A stretch of 64,000 nucleotides of DNA from Aquimarina sp. AU58. Lineage in GTDB: Bacteria > Bacteroidota > Bacteroidia > Flavobacteriales > Flavobacteriaceae. The stretch is taken from NCBI RefSeq assembly GCF_900312745.1, contig NZ_OMPD01000014.1, forward strand, positions 2,356,001 through 2,420,000. The letters are read 5' to 3'. Below, piece after piece: positions 17,139 through 26,426 of the stretch (its first letter is position 1; each line of letters opens with the position of its first letter). Made by a program: the position numbers and the translations under genes. The notes under the pieces were generated by a model. The model did not search any database. It saw only the letters and a list, made by a program, of their open reading frames with translations, and was not told the DNA's origin.

Positions 17139-18464
17139 ATGCAATACATACCTAATATCCTATTTATACTTGTTTTGGTAGCGGGTATTGGATATTTTAC
17201 AAAAAATGTCCGTAAAGTCATTCGTAATATCCGATTAGGAAAAGACGTAGATCGTTCTGATAATAAAGGAGAGCGATTTAAAAATATGGCTAGGATAGCA
17301 TTAGGACAGTCCAAAATGGTACGACGACCTGTAGCTGGGATATTGCATATTGTTGTATATCTGGGATTTATTATCATCAATATAGAAGTATTAGAAATTG
17401 TCATCGATGGTATTTTTGGTACGCATAGGATTTTTGCCTTTTTAGGAGGATTGTATGATTTCTTAATTGGTTCGTTCGAGATTTTGGCATTCCTTGTATT
17501 TGTAGGGGTGGTTTTATTTTGGATTCGTCGTAATGTGATTAAATTAAAACGTTTCTGGAACCCAGAGATGAAAGGATGGCCGAAAAATGATGGGAACTTA
17601 ATCTTGTATTTTGAGATGGTTTTGATGACTTTGTTCTTGGTAATGAATGCATCAGATCTTCAATTACAAGCGTTAGGAGCAGAGCATTATGTCAAGGCTG
17701 GGGCGTACCCAATAAGTCAGTATATATCCCCACTTTTTAACGGGATGTCAGAAACAGCTCTAATAGTATTAGAAAGAGCATGCTGGTGGGTGCATATTAT
17801 AGGAATATTAGTGTTCTTAAATTATTTATATTTTTCAAAACATTTACATATCCTGTTGGCATTTCCGAATACATATTATGGAGACTTAAACCCTAAAGGA
17901 GAGCTTGATAATCTCGAAGCTGTTACCAAAGAAGTGCAATTAATGATGGATCCAAGTGCAGATCCTTTTGCTGCTCCTGCAGATGATCAACAAGAAGGGG
18001 AACCCGAGAAATTTGGAGCATCAGATGTTGTAGATCTAAACTGGGTTCAGTTACTAAACGCATACACATGTACCGAGTGTGGGCGTTGTACAAGCGAATG
18101 TCCTGCAAATCAAACAGGAAAAAAACTATCTCCGCGTAAAATTATGATGGATACCAGAGATCGTTTAAAAGAAGTAGGAGACAATATTGATAAGAATGGT
18201 AGTTTTGTAGATGATGGAAAGCAATTGCTGAATGACTACATCACTCCCGAAGAATTGTGGGCTTGTACTAGTTGTAATGCTTGTGTAGAAACTTGCCCGG
18301 TAAGTATTAGTCCGTTGTCTATTATTATTGATATGAGACGTTATTTGGTAATGGAGCAAAGTGCAGCACCATCTGATCTAAATAATATGATGACCAATAT
18401 AGAAAATAATGGAGCTCCATGGCCATTTAACCAAATGGATAGATTAAACTGGAGCAATGAATAA
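17139..18464 (+). CDS. Membrane-anchored (Fe-S)-binding oxidoreductase subunit
   Basis: The 441-residue protein has five or six hydrophobic segments in the first 250 residues, including a likely haem-b-type membrane domain, and a soluble C-terminal part with two 4Fe-4S motifs: CTECGRCTSECP at about residue 310 and CTSCNACVETCP at about 376. This resembles the HdrDE/GlpC-type fusion. It probably passes electrons between quinone and a soluble partner. The CCG-domain protein at 19049 in the same operon is the likely partner, with a small HAD protein between them. The substrate is unknown. Confidence 0.88.
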   Translation: MQYIPNILFILVLVAGIGYFTKNVRKVIRNIRLGKDVDRSDNKGERFKNMARIALGQSKMVRRPVAGILHIVVYLGFIIINIEVLEIVIDGIFGTHRIFAFLGGLYDFLIGSFEILAFLVFVGVVLFWIRRNVIKLKRFWNPEMKGWPKNDGNLILYFEMVLMTLFLVMNASDLQLQALGAEHYVKAGAYPISQYISPLFNGMSETALIVLERACWWVHIIGILVFLNYLYFSKHLHILLAFPNTYYGDLNPKGELDNLEAVTKEVQLMMDPSADPFAAPADDQQEGEPEKFGASDVVDLNWVQLLNAYTCTECGRCTSECPANQTGKKLSPRKIMMDTRDRLKEVGDNIDKNGSFVDDGKQLLNDYITPEELWACTSCNACVETCPVSISPLSIIIDMRRYLVMEQSAAPSDLNNMMTNIENNGAPWPFNQMDRLNWSNE

Positions 18465-18544
18465 TTTTTATTAAATAACCAATTAGAATACATTAAATTT
18501 TAACCAAAACTTTTAACCAATTAAACCACAAATTAATAGAAATT

Positions 18545-18991
18545 ATGAAAAAAGAAGAAGTAGAAAAATTATTGCATGATAAAATAGAAGAAGGAGAGCA
18601 TGTAAGTCCGGTCTTGCCAGAAGGTGTCAAGAATTACCTTATTGATATTGATGGGACTATAACCGAAGATGTACCTAATGAAGAACCAGAACGAATGGTT
18701 ACTTGTGAGCCTTTTCCTGATGCATTAATTACATTAAATAAATGGTATGACCAAGGACATGTTATATGCTTCTTTACTTCAAGAACCGAAGAACACAGAG
18801 ATGTGACCGAGACATGGTTAAGAAAATGTGGCTTTAAGTATCACAGTCTTTTGATGGGAAAACCAAGAGGAGGAAACTATCATTGGATTGATAATCACCT
18901 GGTAAAAGCAACACGATATACAGGTAAATTTACAGAACTGGTAGAAAGAGTTGTGACGATCGAAGTTTTTGATGATGGAAAACATGATTAA
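18545..18991 (+). CDS. Small HAD-like phosphatase-type protein
   Basis: The 148-residue protein has the HAD motif I YLIDIDGTITED (two Asp), motif II-like CFFTSRTEEHRD and a late WIDNHL in place of the usual acidic motif. Length and order fit a compact capless HAD fold. It lies between two Fe-S redox genes in a conserved flavobacterial arrangement, so it may serve that complex, but the substrate is unknown. Confidence 0.75.
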   Translation: MKKEEVEKLLHDKIEEGEHVSPVLPEGVKNYLIDIDGTITEDVPNEEPERMVTCEPFPDALITLNKWYDQGHVICFFTSRTEEHRDVTETWLRKCGFKYHSLLMGKPRGGNYHWIDNHLVKATRYTGKFTELVERVVTIEVFDDGKHD

Positions 18992-19048
18992 ATATGAGTT
19001 TTAGGATGTTAACCTCTGGGTAAACTTCTAAACTTTAAATAGTATAAT

Positions 19049-19840
19049 ATGAGTGAGACAGTAAAGGTGCCAACAATGGCAGAATATATGGCAGAAGGCA
19101 AAAAACCAGAAGTTTTATTTTGGGTGGGTTGTGCTGGTAGCTTTGATGACAGAGCTAAAAAAATTACAAAAGCTTTTGTGAAATTACTTCATAATGCAAA
19201 TGTAGATTTTGCTGTATTAGGTACCGAAGAAAGCTGTACGGGAGATCCAGCAAAAAGAGCAGGTAATGAATTCTTGTTTCAAATGCAGGCCGTTACAAAT
19301 ATAGAGGTAATGAATGCTTACGAAATTAAAAAAGTAGTTACCGCATGTCCTCACTGTTTTAATACTTTAAAAAATGAATATCCTGTACTAGGAGGAGATT
19401 ATGAAGTAATGCACCATACGCAATTCTTAAAATCCCTTCTTGATGAAGGTAGATTAAAAGTTGAAGGAGGAAAATTTAAAGGCAAACGAATTACATTTCA
19501 CGATCCCTGCTATCTCGGTAGAGCAAATAATGTATACGAGGCACCAAGAGATTTACTTAGAAAATTAGAAGTAGAACTTGTAGAAATGAAACGCTGTAAG
19601 CGAAATGGCTTATGTTGTGGAGCTGGTGGTGCACAGATGTTTAAAGAACCAGAACCTGGAAATAAGGATATTAATGTCGAAAGAACAGAAGATGCCTTAG
19701 AAACCAAACCAGATATTATTGCCGCTGGATGTCCTTTTTGTAATACAATGATGACAGATGGGGTAAAAAGTAAAGAAAAAGAAGAAAGTATACAAGTGAT
19801 GGATGTGGCCGAACTTATTGCCAACGCTCAGGATTTGTAA
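19049..19840 (+). CDS. CCG-domain (Fe-S)-binding protein, heterodisulfide-reductase-like
   Basis: The 263-residue protein has two cysteine-rich CCG repeats: an N-terminal one (WVGCAGS, EESCTGDPAKR, ACPHCFNTLKNEY) and a C-terminal one (DPCYLGR, CCGAGGAQMF at about 189, GCPFCNTMM). Such domains bind a non-canonical 4Fe-4S cluster in HdrB, GlpC and LutA. With the membrane protein at 17139 it would make a two-part HdrB/HdrC-like redox complex. It ends the operon, with a terminator 30 bp downstream. The physiological substrate is unknown. Confidence 0.9.
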   Translation: MSETVKVPTMAEYMAEGKKPEVLFWVGCAGSFDDRAKKITKAFVKLLHNANVDFAVLGTEESCTGDPAKRAGNEFLFQMQAVTNIEVMNAYEIKKVVTACPHCFNTLKNEYPVLGGDYEVMHHTQFLKSLLDEGRLKVEGGKFKGKRITFHDPCYLGRANNVYEAPRDLLRKLEVELVEMKRCKRNGLCCGAGGAQMFKEPEPGNKDINVERTEDALETKPDIIAAGCPFCNTMMTDGVKSKEKEESIQVMDVAELIANAQDL

Positions 19841-19869
19841 TTTTTTTCTTAATTATACACAATTTTATT

Positions 19870-19903
19870 AGAGTTAATATGTTTTTTCATATTAACTCTT
19901 TTC
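19870..19903 (+). terminator. Terminator ending the MCE/Fe-S operon
   Basis: A perfect 12-bp stem AGAGTTAATATG / CATATTAACTCT around a T6 loop, followed by TTTCT. It lies 30 bp after the CCG-protein stop and separates that operon from the gene at 19953. Confidence 0.9.
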
Positions 19904-19952
19904 TATAATCGTAAATAGCAATAGTTTTTGTTACTTTAGTAAAAAATAGCTC

Positions 19953-20438
19953 ATGTTGGTAGATTTTAATGACCTTCCGGAAACATCTCGAGTGTGGATT
20001 TATCAGGCAAATCGGTCATTCACTTTGGATGAACTGGAAGAGATCGAGAAAAAAATAAAAGAATTTATAACTCAGTGGACAGCCCACGGTGCTGATCTAA
20101 AAGCGGGTTATGAAATAAAGTATAAACGATTTATAACCATTGGACTAGATCAAGGAGTGAATCAGGCAACTGGATGCTCTATAGATGCTTCTGTTCGTTT
20201 TATTCAGGAATTAGAACAAGCATATAATGTAGATTTAATGGATAAGATGAACGTGTCTTTTAAACAAGGAGAATTTGTAGCCTATAAACCTCTTGCAGAT
20301 TTTAAGAAAATGGCTAAAAATAGATCAGTATCCCCAAATACTATCGTTTTCAATAACCTGGTTACTAATATTGCCGAATATCGAATCAATTGGGAAATCC
20401 CTGCAAAAGATAGTTGGCATAACCGTTTTTTAAATTAA
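19953..20438 (+). CDS. Conserved Bacteroidota protein, often misnamed ABC transporter ATPase
   Basis: The 161-residue soluble protein starts MLVDFNDLPETSRVWIYQAN and contains GLDQGVNQATGCSIDASVRF, a Gly/Cys-rich signature of this conserved family. There is no Walker A (GxxxxGKS/T), Walker B or ABC signature, so the database name sometimes given to it is not supported. The single Cys and preceding Gln could be catalytic, but that is a guess. It precedes the NagZ-like gene by 7 bp and is probably cotranscribed with it. Confidence 0.8.
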   Translation: MLVDFNDLPETSRVWIYQANRSFTLDELEEIEKKIKEFITQWTAHGADLKAGYEIKYKRFITIGLDQGVNQATGCSIDASVRFIQELEQAYNVDLMDKMNVSFKQGEFVAYKPLADFKKMAKNRSVSPNTIVFNNLVTNIAEYRINWEIPAKDSWHNRFLN

Positions 20439-20445
20439 AATTTAC

Positions 20446-23370
20446 GTGCGGCAGATCATAAAAAAGTATTTTTATTTTATATTTTTTCTAATAACTTTTG
20501 GCGTTGATGCTCAATCAGAAAATCCTTTATTAGTAGAAGATGTTGAGACCCAAAGAAGATGGGTAGATAGTATTTATAATAGAATGACCCTTAAGGAAAA
20601 AGTGGGGCAGTTGTTTATGGTAAATGTATCTTCTTCTGATCCCCAAAAAGAAACAGATAAAATAAAACGACTCATCGAAGAGTTTATGATCGGAGGCGTT
20701 ATTTTTTCTAAAGGAGGACCTAAGCGACAGGTTAAACTAAATAATGAATATCAGAAGTTATCCAAAATACCATTGTTAATAGGTATTGATGCAGAGTGGG
20801 GACTTGGTATGCGATTAGATTCGACACAAGCTTTCCCTTGGAATATGACTCTTGGAGCAATACAAGATGATCATTTAATAGAAGAAACCGGAAGACAGGT
20901 AGCACGGCATTGTAAACGAATGGGAGTCCATATTAATTTTGCACCCGTGGTAGATATTAATACAAACCCCAAAAACCCGATAATTGGTAACCGTTCTTTT
21001 GGAGAGGATAAAGAAAAGGTAGCTCAAAAAGCACTGGCTTTTATGAAAGGTATGCAAAGAGAAGGGATTCTGGCTGCTGCTAAGCATTTTCCTGGCCATG
21101 GCGATACCGATACTGATTCGCATAATACATTGCCAACTATTAATTTTGATGCCAAAAGAATTGATAGTATCGAATTATACCCATATAAAAAGCTTATTAA
21201 TGAAGGGTTATCTAGTATTATGGTTGCTCATCTTAATATTCCTAGTTTAGAATATAGATCAGACTATCCATCTTCTATTTCTAAAAAAGTAGTTTCTGGA
21301 GTATTAAAAGATAGCTTAAAGTTTGAAGGTTTAATTTTTACAGATGCTCTTAATATGAAAGGAGCTTCTGATTTTAAAGCGCCTGGAGATATTGATTTGG
21401 CAGCTTTTTTAGCAGGAAATGATATTCTTTTAATGTCTGAAGATGTACCGTTGGCATCTCAGAAAATAGTATCTGCATATTACTCTGGAGCTCTAACAGA
21501 AGAGCGTTTGTCTTATTCTGTTAGAAAGATCTTATTTGCCAAATATAAAGCAGGCCTTAATACCTATCAACCTGTAGAAACAGGTTTTCTTTATGAGGAA
21601 CTAAATAGTGTTAAAAATAAAGTGCTACTTCATGATTTAGTCGAAAATTCTTTGACCGTTATAAAGAATGAAAGAGCAACACTGCCAATTAAAAATCTTG
21701 ACCTGAAAAAAATTGCTTATGTTTCTCTTGGTGATGACTCTGGAGAAGCTTTTTATGAAGAATTAAGTAAATATACTCAGGTCGAATGGGTGAAAGCCAA
21801 TCAATTGGGTGAAATGGTAGAACAATTGAAAAACTATAATTATGTTATTGTAGGTTTTCATAAATCAAACGATTCACCCTGGGCAGAATATAAGTTTAAG
21901 GATAAAGAATTAGTTTGGTTATACGAGATTGCCAGATTAAATACTACGGTTCTTAGTGTATTTGCAAGACCTTATGCTATGTTGGATATGTTAACCACTA
22001 CGAATTTTGAAGGTATAGTGATGTCTTATCAAAATAGTAAAGTGGCTCAGGAAAAAACAGCACAATTACTTTTTGGAGCGTTAGAAGCCAAAGGAAAACT
22101 TCCTGTAAGCATCGGAGAAGAGTTTCCTGCTGGTACAGGGCATCATACCAGGATCTTAAATAGATTATCTTATGGGTTACCCGAAAGTGTTGGGATGAAT
22201 TCTTATAAACTTAATAGAATTGATTCTATAGTGGATTTTGCACTAAAAGAAAAAATGGCACCTGGTGTGCAACTCATTGTTGCAAGAAAAGGAAAAGTAG
22301 TATTTAATAAAAATTATGGGTACCATACCTATAGTAAATTTAGAAAAGTTAAAGGATCTGATGTTTATGATTTGGCATCTTTAACCAAAATATTAGCTAC
22401 TTTACCACTTACTATAGAATTAAAGGATAAGGGGATAATCTCCTTAAATACAAAGGTAGGAAAGATGTTGCCTTCCTTTAAAGGTTCTAATAAAGAGCAT
22501 ATTACTATAAGATCAATGCTGTCGCATTATGCAAGATTAAAGGCTTGGATTCCTTTTTATTTGCAAACAATGGATTCTATTACCCGAAAACCGGATAAGA
22601 AGTATTATCGAAATAGTCGCTCTAAAGATTTTAATATAGAAGTTACTAATAACCTTTATTTCAGAAGTGATATGAAGGATTCTTTACTGCTAAGAATTAG
22701 AGATAGTGAATTGAGAGATAGGTTAAAGTATAAGTATAGTGATTTACCGTACTATCTTTTAAAAGCATATATAGAAAGCCATTATAGTAATACATTGCAT
22801 AAGTTAACCCAACAACATTTTTATAAGCCATTGGGAGCTAATAATACCTCGTATTTACCTCTAACACGTTTCAGAAAAAAAAGAATAGTTCCTACAGAGT
22901 ATGATAAGATCTTTAGAGACGAAGTTGTTCATGGGTATGTTCATGATCAGGGAGCTGCTATGTTAGGAGGAATCGCTGGGCATGCAGGACTATTTGCTAA
23001 TGCTAATGATGTTGCCAAGATCATGCAAATGTATCTCAATAAGGGGTATTATGGAGGTAAGCAATATTTTAGAGAAGAAACATTAGATGTGTTTAATACA
23101 TGTCATTATTGTCATCGAAATGTACGAAGGGGAATAGGGTTTGATAAACCACAACTAGGAGATATAGGCCCGACTTGCGGGTGTATATCAATGACTAGTT
23201 TTGGGCATAGTGGATTTACAGGAACCTTTACGTGGGCAGATCCAGAACAGGAAATGATATATGTCTTTTTAAGTAACCGTACTTTTCCTAATGCCGCAAA
23301 TAGAAAACTCATATCACATGATATTCGCTCAGAGATACAAAAGCTGATCTATGAGGCAATAGATTATTGA
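20446..23370 (+). CDS. NagZ-like glycoside hydrolase family 3 fused to a beta-lactamase-like domain
   Basis: The 974-residue exported protein starts at GTG and has a signal peptide (YFYFIFFLITFGVDAQ). Residues ~35-380 are a GH3 catalytic domain with KHFPGHGDTDTDSH (at 213, the His/Asp dyad of NagZ enzymes) and FTDALNMKG (nucleophile Asp at about 299). Residues ~385-570 are a GH3 C-terminal domain. From ~590 a serine beta-lactamase/DD-peptidase-like domain follows, with ASLTK (SxxK Ser at 645), YSDLPYYLL and a late GHSGFTG. The first half should remove GlcNAc from peptidoglycan fragments; the second may be an esterase or D-amino-acid peptidase. The fusion is known in Bacteroidota. Confidence 0.92.
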   Translation: MRQIIKKYFYFIFFLITFGVDAQSENPLLVEDVETQRRWVDSIYNRMTLKEKVGQLFMVNVSSSDPQKETDKIKRLIEEFMIGGVIFSKGGPKRQVKLNNEYQKLSKIPLLIGIDAEWGLGMRLDSTQAFPWNMTLGAIQDDHLIEETGRQVARHCKRMGVHINFAPVVDINTNPKNPIIGNRSFGEDKEKVAQKALAFMKGMQREGILAAAKHFPGHGDTDTDSHNTLPTINFDAKRIDSIELYPYKKLINEGLSSIMVAHLNIPSLEYRSDYPSSISKKVVSGVLKDSLKFEGLIFTDALNMKGASDFKAPGDIDLAAFLAGNDILLMSEDVPLASQKIVSAYYSGALTEERLSYSVRKILFAKYKAGLNTYQPVETGFLYEELNSVKNKVLLHDLVENSLTVIKNERATLPIKNLDLKKIAYVSLGDDSGEAFYEELSKYTQVEWVKANQLGEMVEQLKNYNYVIVGFHKSNDSPWAEYKFKDKELVWLYEIARLNTTVLSVFARPYAMLDMLTTTNFEGIVMSYQNSKVAQEKTAQLLFGALEAKGKLPVSIGEEFPAGTGHHTRILNRLSYGLPESVGMNSYKLNRIDSIVDFALKEKMAPGVQLIVARKGKVVFNKNYGYHTYSKFRKVKGSDVYDLASLTKILATLPLTIELKDKGIISLNTKVGKMLPSFKGSNKEHITIRSMLSHYARLKAWIPFYLQTMDSITRKPDKKYYRNSRSKDFNIEVTNNLYFRSDMKDSLLLRIRDSELRDRLKYKYSDLPYYLLKAYIESHYSNTLHKLTQQHFYKPLGANNTSYLPLTRFRKKRIVPTEYDKIFRDEVVHGYVHDQGAAMLGGIAGHAGLFANANDVAKIMQMYLNKGYYGGKQYFREETLDVFNTCHYCHRNVRRGIGFDKPQLGDIGPTCGCISMTSFGHSGFTGTFTWADPEQEMIYVFLSNRTFPNAANRKLISHDIRSEIQKLIYEAIDY

Positions 23371-23410
23371 TTGTATCTAGGAAGAAGAATAATTTTTAAA
23401 AGTTAAAAAC

Positions 23411-24313
23411 ATGAGTATCAGGGTTTCAAATCAAGATGCTATATGCTCGCGTATAATAGCCGGGTGTATGAATTGGGGAGAATGGGGAGCTAATTTAACC
23501 ATAAATCAGGCTCAGGAATTGATAGAAGATTGTCTTGCTATAAATGTTACTACTTTTGATCATGCAGATATCTATGGGTATTATACCACAGAAACATTAT
23601 TTGGTAATGCGCTTAAAAAACGACCTTCTCTTCGAGAAAAAATGCAACTTGTTACCAAATGTGGTATTAAACTAGTAACACCTAATCGCCCTAATACTGC
23701 TATTAAGTCATATAATACTAGTAAAGAATATATCATAAGTTCTGCAGAACAATCTTTACAGAATCTAAATACAGATTATATAGACCTGTTTTTGATTCAT
23801 AGACCAAGCCCGTTAATGAATCCTGAAGAGATTGCAGAGGCTTTTACCCAACTTAAAAATGATGGTAAGGTATTGCATTTTGGAGTATCAAACTTTACGA
23901 TACATCAATTTGAAATGTTACATAAGTTTATACCTCTGGTAGCAAATCAGATAGAAGTATCTCCTCTTCATCTGGATCCTTTTGTAGATGGTACTTTAGA
24001 TCAGTGTATTACCAAGCATATTATGCCTATGGGATATTCTACATTAGCAGGAGGAAAATTCTTTGCCAAACAGCCAAAAGATAGAGTTATGAGGATTAAT
24101 AAGGTGGTAAATGTATTGGCAGAAAAATATAATGTTGCCCCCGACCAGATTCTAATATCCTGGATCATAAAACACCCTTCTGGTATTCTTCCAATTATCG
24201 GTTCAACCAAAATAAATCGTATTAAATCTGCAATAGATGCTTTAGCTATTGATATTACAGATGAAGAATGGTTTATGATTTGGGAAGCTTCTACAGGGAA
24301 AGAAGTAGCTTAG
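23411..24313 (+). CDS. Aldo/keto reductase
   Basis: The 300-residue NADPH-dependent oxidoreductase has the catalytic tetrad Asp50 and Tyr55 (FDHADIYGYY), Lys83 (VTKCG) and a His in DLFLIHRPSP, plus the C-terminal cofactor motif LPIIGSTK. It resembles the YdhF subgroup. The physiological substrate cannot be read from the sequence. It follows the NagZ fusion by 40 bp on the same strand and may be part of that transcript. Confidence 0.93.
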   Translation: MSIRVSNQDAICSRIIAGCMNWGEWGANLTINQAQELIEDCLAINVTTFDHADIYGYYTTETLFGNALKKRPSLREKMQLVTKCGIKLVTPNRPNTAIKSYNTSKEYIISSAEQSLQNLNTDYIDLFLIHRPSPLMNPEEIAEAFTQLKNDGKVLHFGVSNFTIHQFEMLHKFIPLVANQIEVSPLHLDPFVDGTLDQCITKHIMPMGYSTLAGGKFFAKQPKDRVMRINKVVNVLAEKYNVAPDQILISWIIKHPSGILPIIGSTKINRIKSAIDALAIDITDEEWFMIWEASTGKEVA

Positions 24314-24578
24314 AAGAAGACTGTGTTGGCTATAGAATATGTATCAAAGTATATGTAATTGGTTGCCAGTTTCTTTGCTTTACATACAGATGAGAGCACG
24401 TTAATTGGGTCTATACATAATGTTAAAATACTTGTAAATTACTGCATGTTGCTGTTTTTTACTATATATTTAATATTGAAAATCGAACGTTTATTTACAA
24501 TTTTATGTAAAATTTGTAAACCGTAACATTTAAATTCTTCACAAATCGTTATTCCCCTAACCCCCTAACCTTAAACTA

Positions 24579-25034
24579 ATGAATAAGTATAAACTAACAT
24601 GTATCGGATTAGTGTTGTCTGTTTTTATTTATGTAACAACTATTGTTTTAGAATTAGAATTGTTTGAAAAAGCTATCGCATTATTGGAGAGTATAGAGCA
24701 ATTTGAGTTTGACGAAATGATAATTCCATTAATAGTGTTTTTTGTATTTCTATTTATAGATACACAACAAAATGCTAAAAAAGTAAAGATGGAAAACGCT
24801 AAACTAAATATTTATAAAGCTATGCTTTCTTCTAGTCATCATATCCTAAATAATTTTATTTATCAAATGGATATATTTAAAATCACGGCAGAAGATACTC
24901 CTGGTTTTGATGTAAAAGTTTTGGCTTTTTATGAAGATATTATTAGTAATGCTGCTCATCAAATTCATTCTTTAAGCAACCTTACCACTATTGATGAATT
25001 TTCAATACGAACTTCGGTAATGAATGAGACTTAA
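24579..25034 (+). CDS. Membrane protein with a histidine-kinase-type helical hairpin but no ATPase domain
   Basis: The 151-residue protein has two hydrophobic segments (8-27 and 48-62) followed by a charged helix and SSSHHILNNFIYQMDIFK, which resembles the phosphoacceptor H-box of a histidine-kinase dimerisation domain. The second helix of such a hairpin would be YEDIISNAAHQIHSLSNL. The protein ends where an ATPase domain should start. It could be a phosphotransfer or dimerisation decoy, a remnant, or an unrelated four-helix protein. It lies alone between AKR and RsmD. Confidence 0.6.
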   Translation: MNKYKLTCIGLVLSVFIYVTTIVLELELFEKAIALLESIEQFEFDEMIIPLIVFFVFLFIDTQQNAKKVKMENAKLNIYKAMLSSSHHILNNFIYQMDIFKITAEDTPGFDVKVLAFYEDIISNAAHQIHSLSNLTTIDEFSIRTSVMNET

Positions 25035-25062
25035 TGCGTAGTATGCGGGTTTTTACGTAGAT

Positions 25063-25599
25063 TTATATTTCAAAAAAGCTAAAAACAGATCCTCCATATT
25101 TTCTCGAATTACTAAAATATGGTGATTCTTCGAGAGAGGTATGCTTAGAGTGCTCAATAATCAAGACCCCGTGTTCATTTAGTAATTCATTTTCAAAAAC
25201 TAATGTTGCAATTTTGTGAAACTGATCTGTTGTAAAATCATATGGGGGATCAGCAAAAATAATATCTACTTTTCGTTTTACTTTTTCGAGGTAACTGTAC
25301 ACATCACTTTTTATAGTCTCAATAGGAGCATCTAGTTCTTTTGCTACGCTTTTGATATACCCAAGACAGGCATAGTGAGCATCTACTGCAGTTATATCCT
25401 CTGTTCCTCTGGATAAGAATTCATAGCTTATGTTTCCTGTACCTGCAAAAAGATCTAGAATTGATATCTGAGAGAAGTTATATTGATTTCTTATGATATT
25501 AAACAATGCTTCTTTTGCCATATCGGTAGTAGGGCGTACAGGCAGTTTTTTAGGTGCTGTAAGTCTTTTTCCTTTATATTTTCCTGAAATAATACGCAT
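25063..25599 (-). CDS. rsmD: 16S rRNA (guanine-N2)-methyltransferase RsmD
   Basis: The 178-residue protein has the RsmD start MRIISGKYKGKRL, RPTTDMAKEALFNI, the SAM motif DLFAGTG (49-55) and the DPPY catalytic motif (117-120). It methylates G966 (E. coli numbering) of 16S rRNA during 30S assembly. Length is normal. It lies 2 bp downstream of the DUF3822 gene, a conserved pairing in Bacteroidota. Confidence 0.95.
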   Translation of the reverse strand: MRIISGKYKGKRLTAPKKLPVRPTTDMAKEALFNIIRNQYNFSQISILDLFAGTGNISYEFLSRGTEDITAVDAHYACLGYIKSVAKELDAPIETIKSDVYSYLEKVKRKVDIIFADPPYDFTTDQFHKIATLVFENELLNEHGVLIIEHSKHTSLEESPYFSNSRKYGGSVFSFFEI

Positions 25600-25601
25600 A
25601 T

Positions 25602-26426
25602 TTAAAAATGGCTAAGTAATACAAAATGTTTATGAGGCTCAAAAGATGTTATATCTTCTGTTATTTGTGGTTTCTTAAGAAGGCTTCCGAAACGTATATG
25701 ACGAATATAAGTATATGCAATATTGAAAAACTCACTATCCTTAGAAATATCTCCCAAAAACACTAAACTAAATTCTTCTGGATTTAGTTGTAGTTGTTCT
25801 GTTGTGTACAATAGATAATACAAAAAATCTTCTTTAGTTTGATATTTATAGGTGTTACTTAATATCAAATTCCCTTTATTGATTACTATAATATCGAAAG
25901 AAGCATCATTTATATTCGCAAAAACGGTGATAGATTCACTGTTTTTTTCTTGAGTAAGTAAAGAATTTATTAAAATGGTACTAGAATGCTTATAAGTAAA
26001 AGATCCAAATGTATCAAAAAAGAAATTATTGATGTTGGTGTAAGGAATGTAGACTGTTGCTATATTATGAGGGTGTAATTCATCATAGGCAATAAAATCA
26101 TTTTGAAGCACTTTGGTGTTAAATTTAAGGTACTCCTTTAATGAATCTTCGTTAAATAGAGCTTTAGGAACAACAGTATATAAGTCATTTTGATGAATTA
26201 CTTCGATGGTATCGAAAGTCCCTTTTAGATTATGATTGTGATCAAAAGTATATTTGATTTTATCAAGTACTTGTGTGGGAGTTAATTGTATACCAAAGGA
26301 TTCATGCGCTATTGATGTTATTTGATTATTAGTATTTACGGTGCAAAAAGAAAGTCCATTCAAGCTTACCTGAATGGACAATGTTTTTGATGTATTATCA
26401 ATTGTATTATTGATCGTTTGCACCAT
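25602..26426 (-). CDS. DUF3822 family protein
   Basis: The 274-residue soluble protein matches the DUF3822 family by its start (LSIQVSLNGLSFCTVNTNN), HESFG, FIAYDELHPHNIATVYIPY and the mid region (FANINDASFDIIVINKGNLI). The fold is thought to be actin/ASKHA-like but no nucleotide-binding motif stands out. It is translated with rsmD (2-bp gap) and overlaps the upstream gene by 20 bp. Function unknown. Confidence 0.8.
   Translation of the reverse strand: MVQTINNTIDNTSKTLSIQVSLNGLSFCTVNTNNQITSIAHESFGIQLTPTQVLDKIKYTFDHNHNLKGTFDTIEVIHQNDLYTVVPKALFNEDSLKEYLKFNTKVLQNDFIAYDELHPHNIATVYIPYTNINNFFFDTFGSFTYKHSSTILINSLLTQEKNSESITVFANINDASFDIIVINKGNLILSNTYKYQTKEDFLYYLLYTTEQLQLNPEEFSLVFLGDISKDSEFFNIAYTYIRHIRFGSLLKKPQITEDITSFEPHKHFVLLSHF

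Noticed and set aside
19953..20438. ABC transporter ATPase label for this gene
   Set aside because: No Walker A, Walker B or signature motif is present in the 161 residues; the name used for relatives is not supported by sequence.
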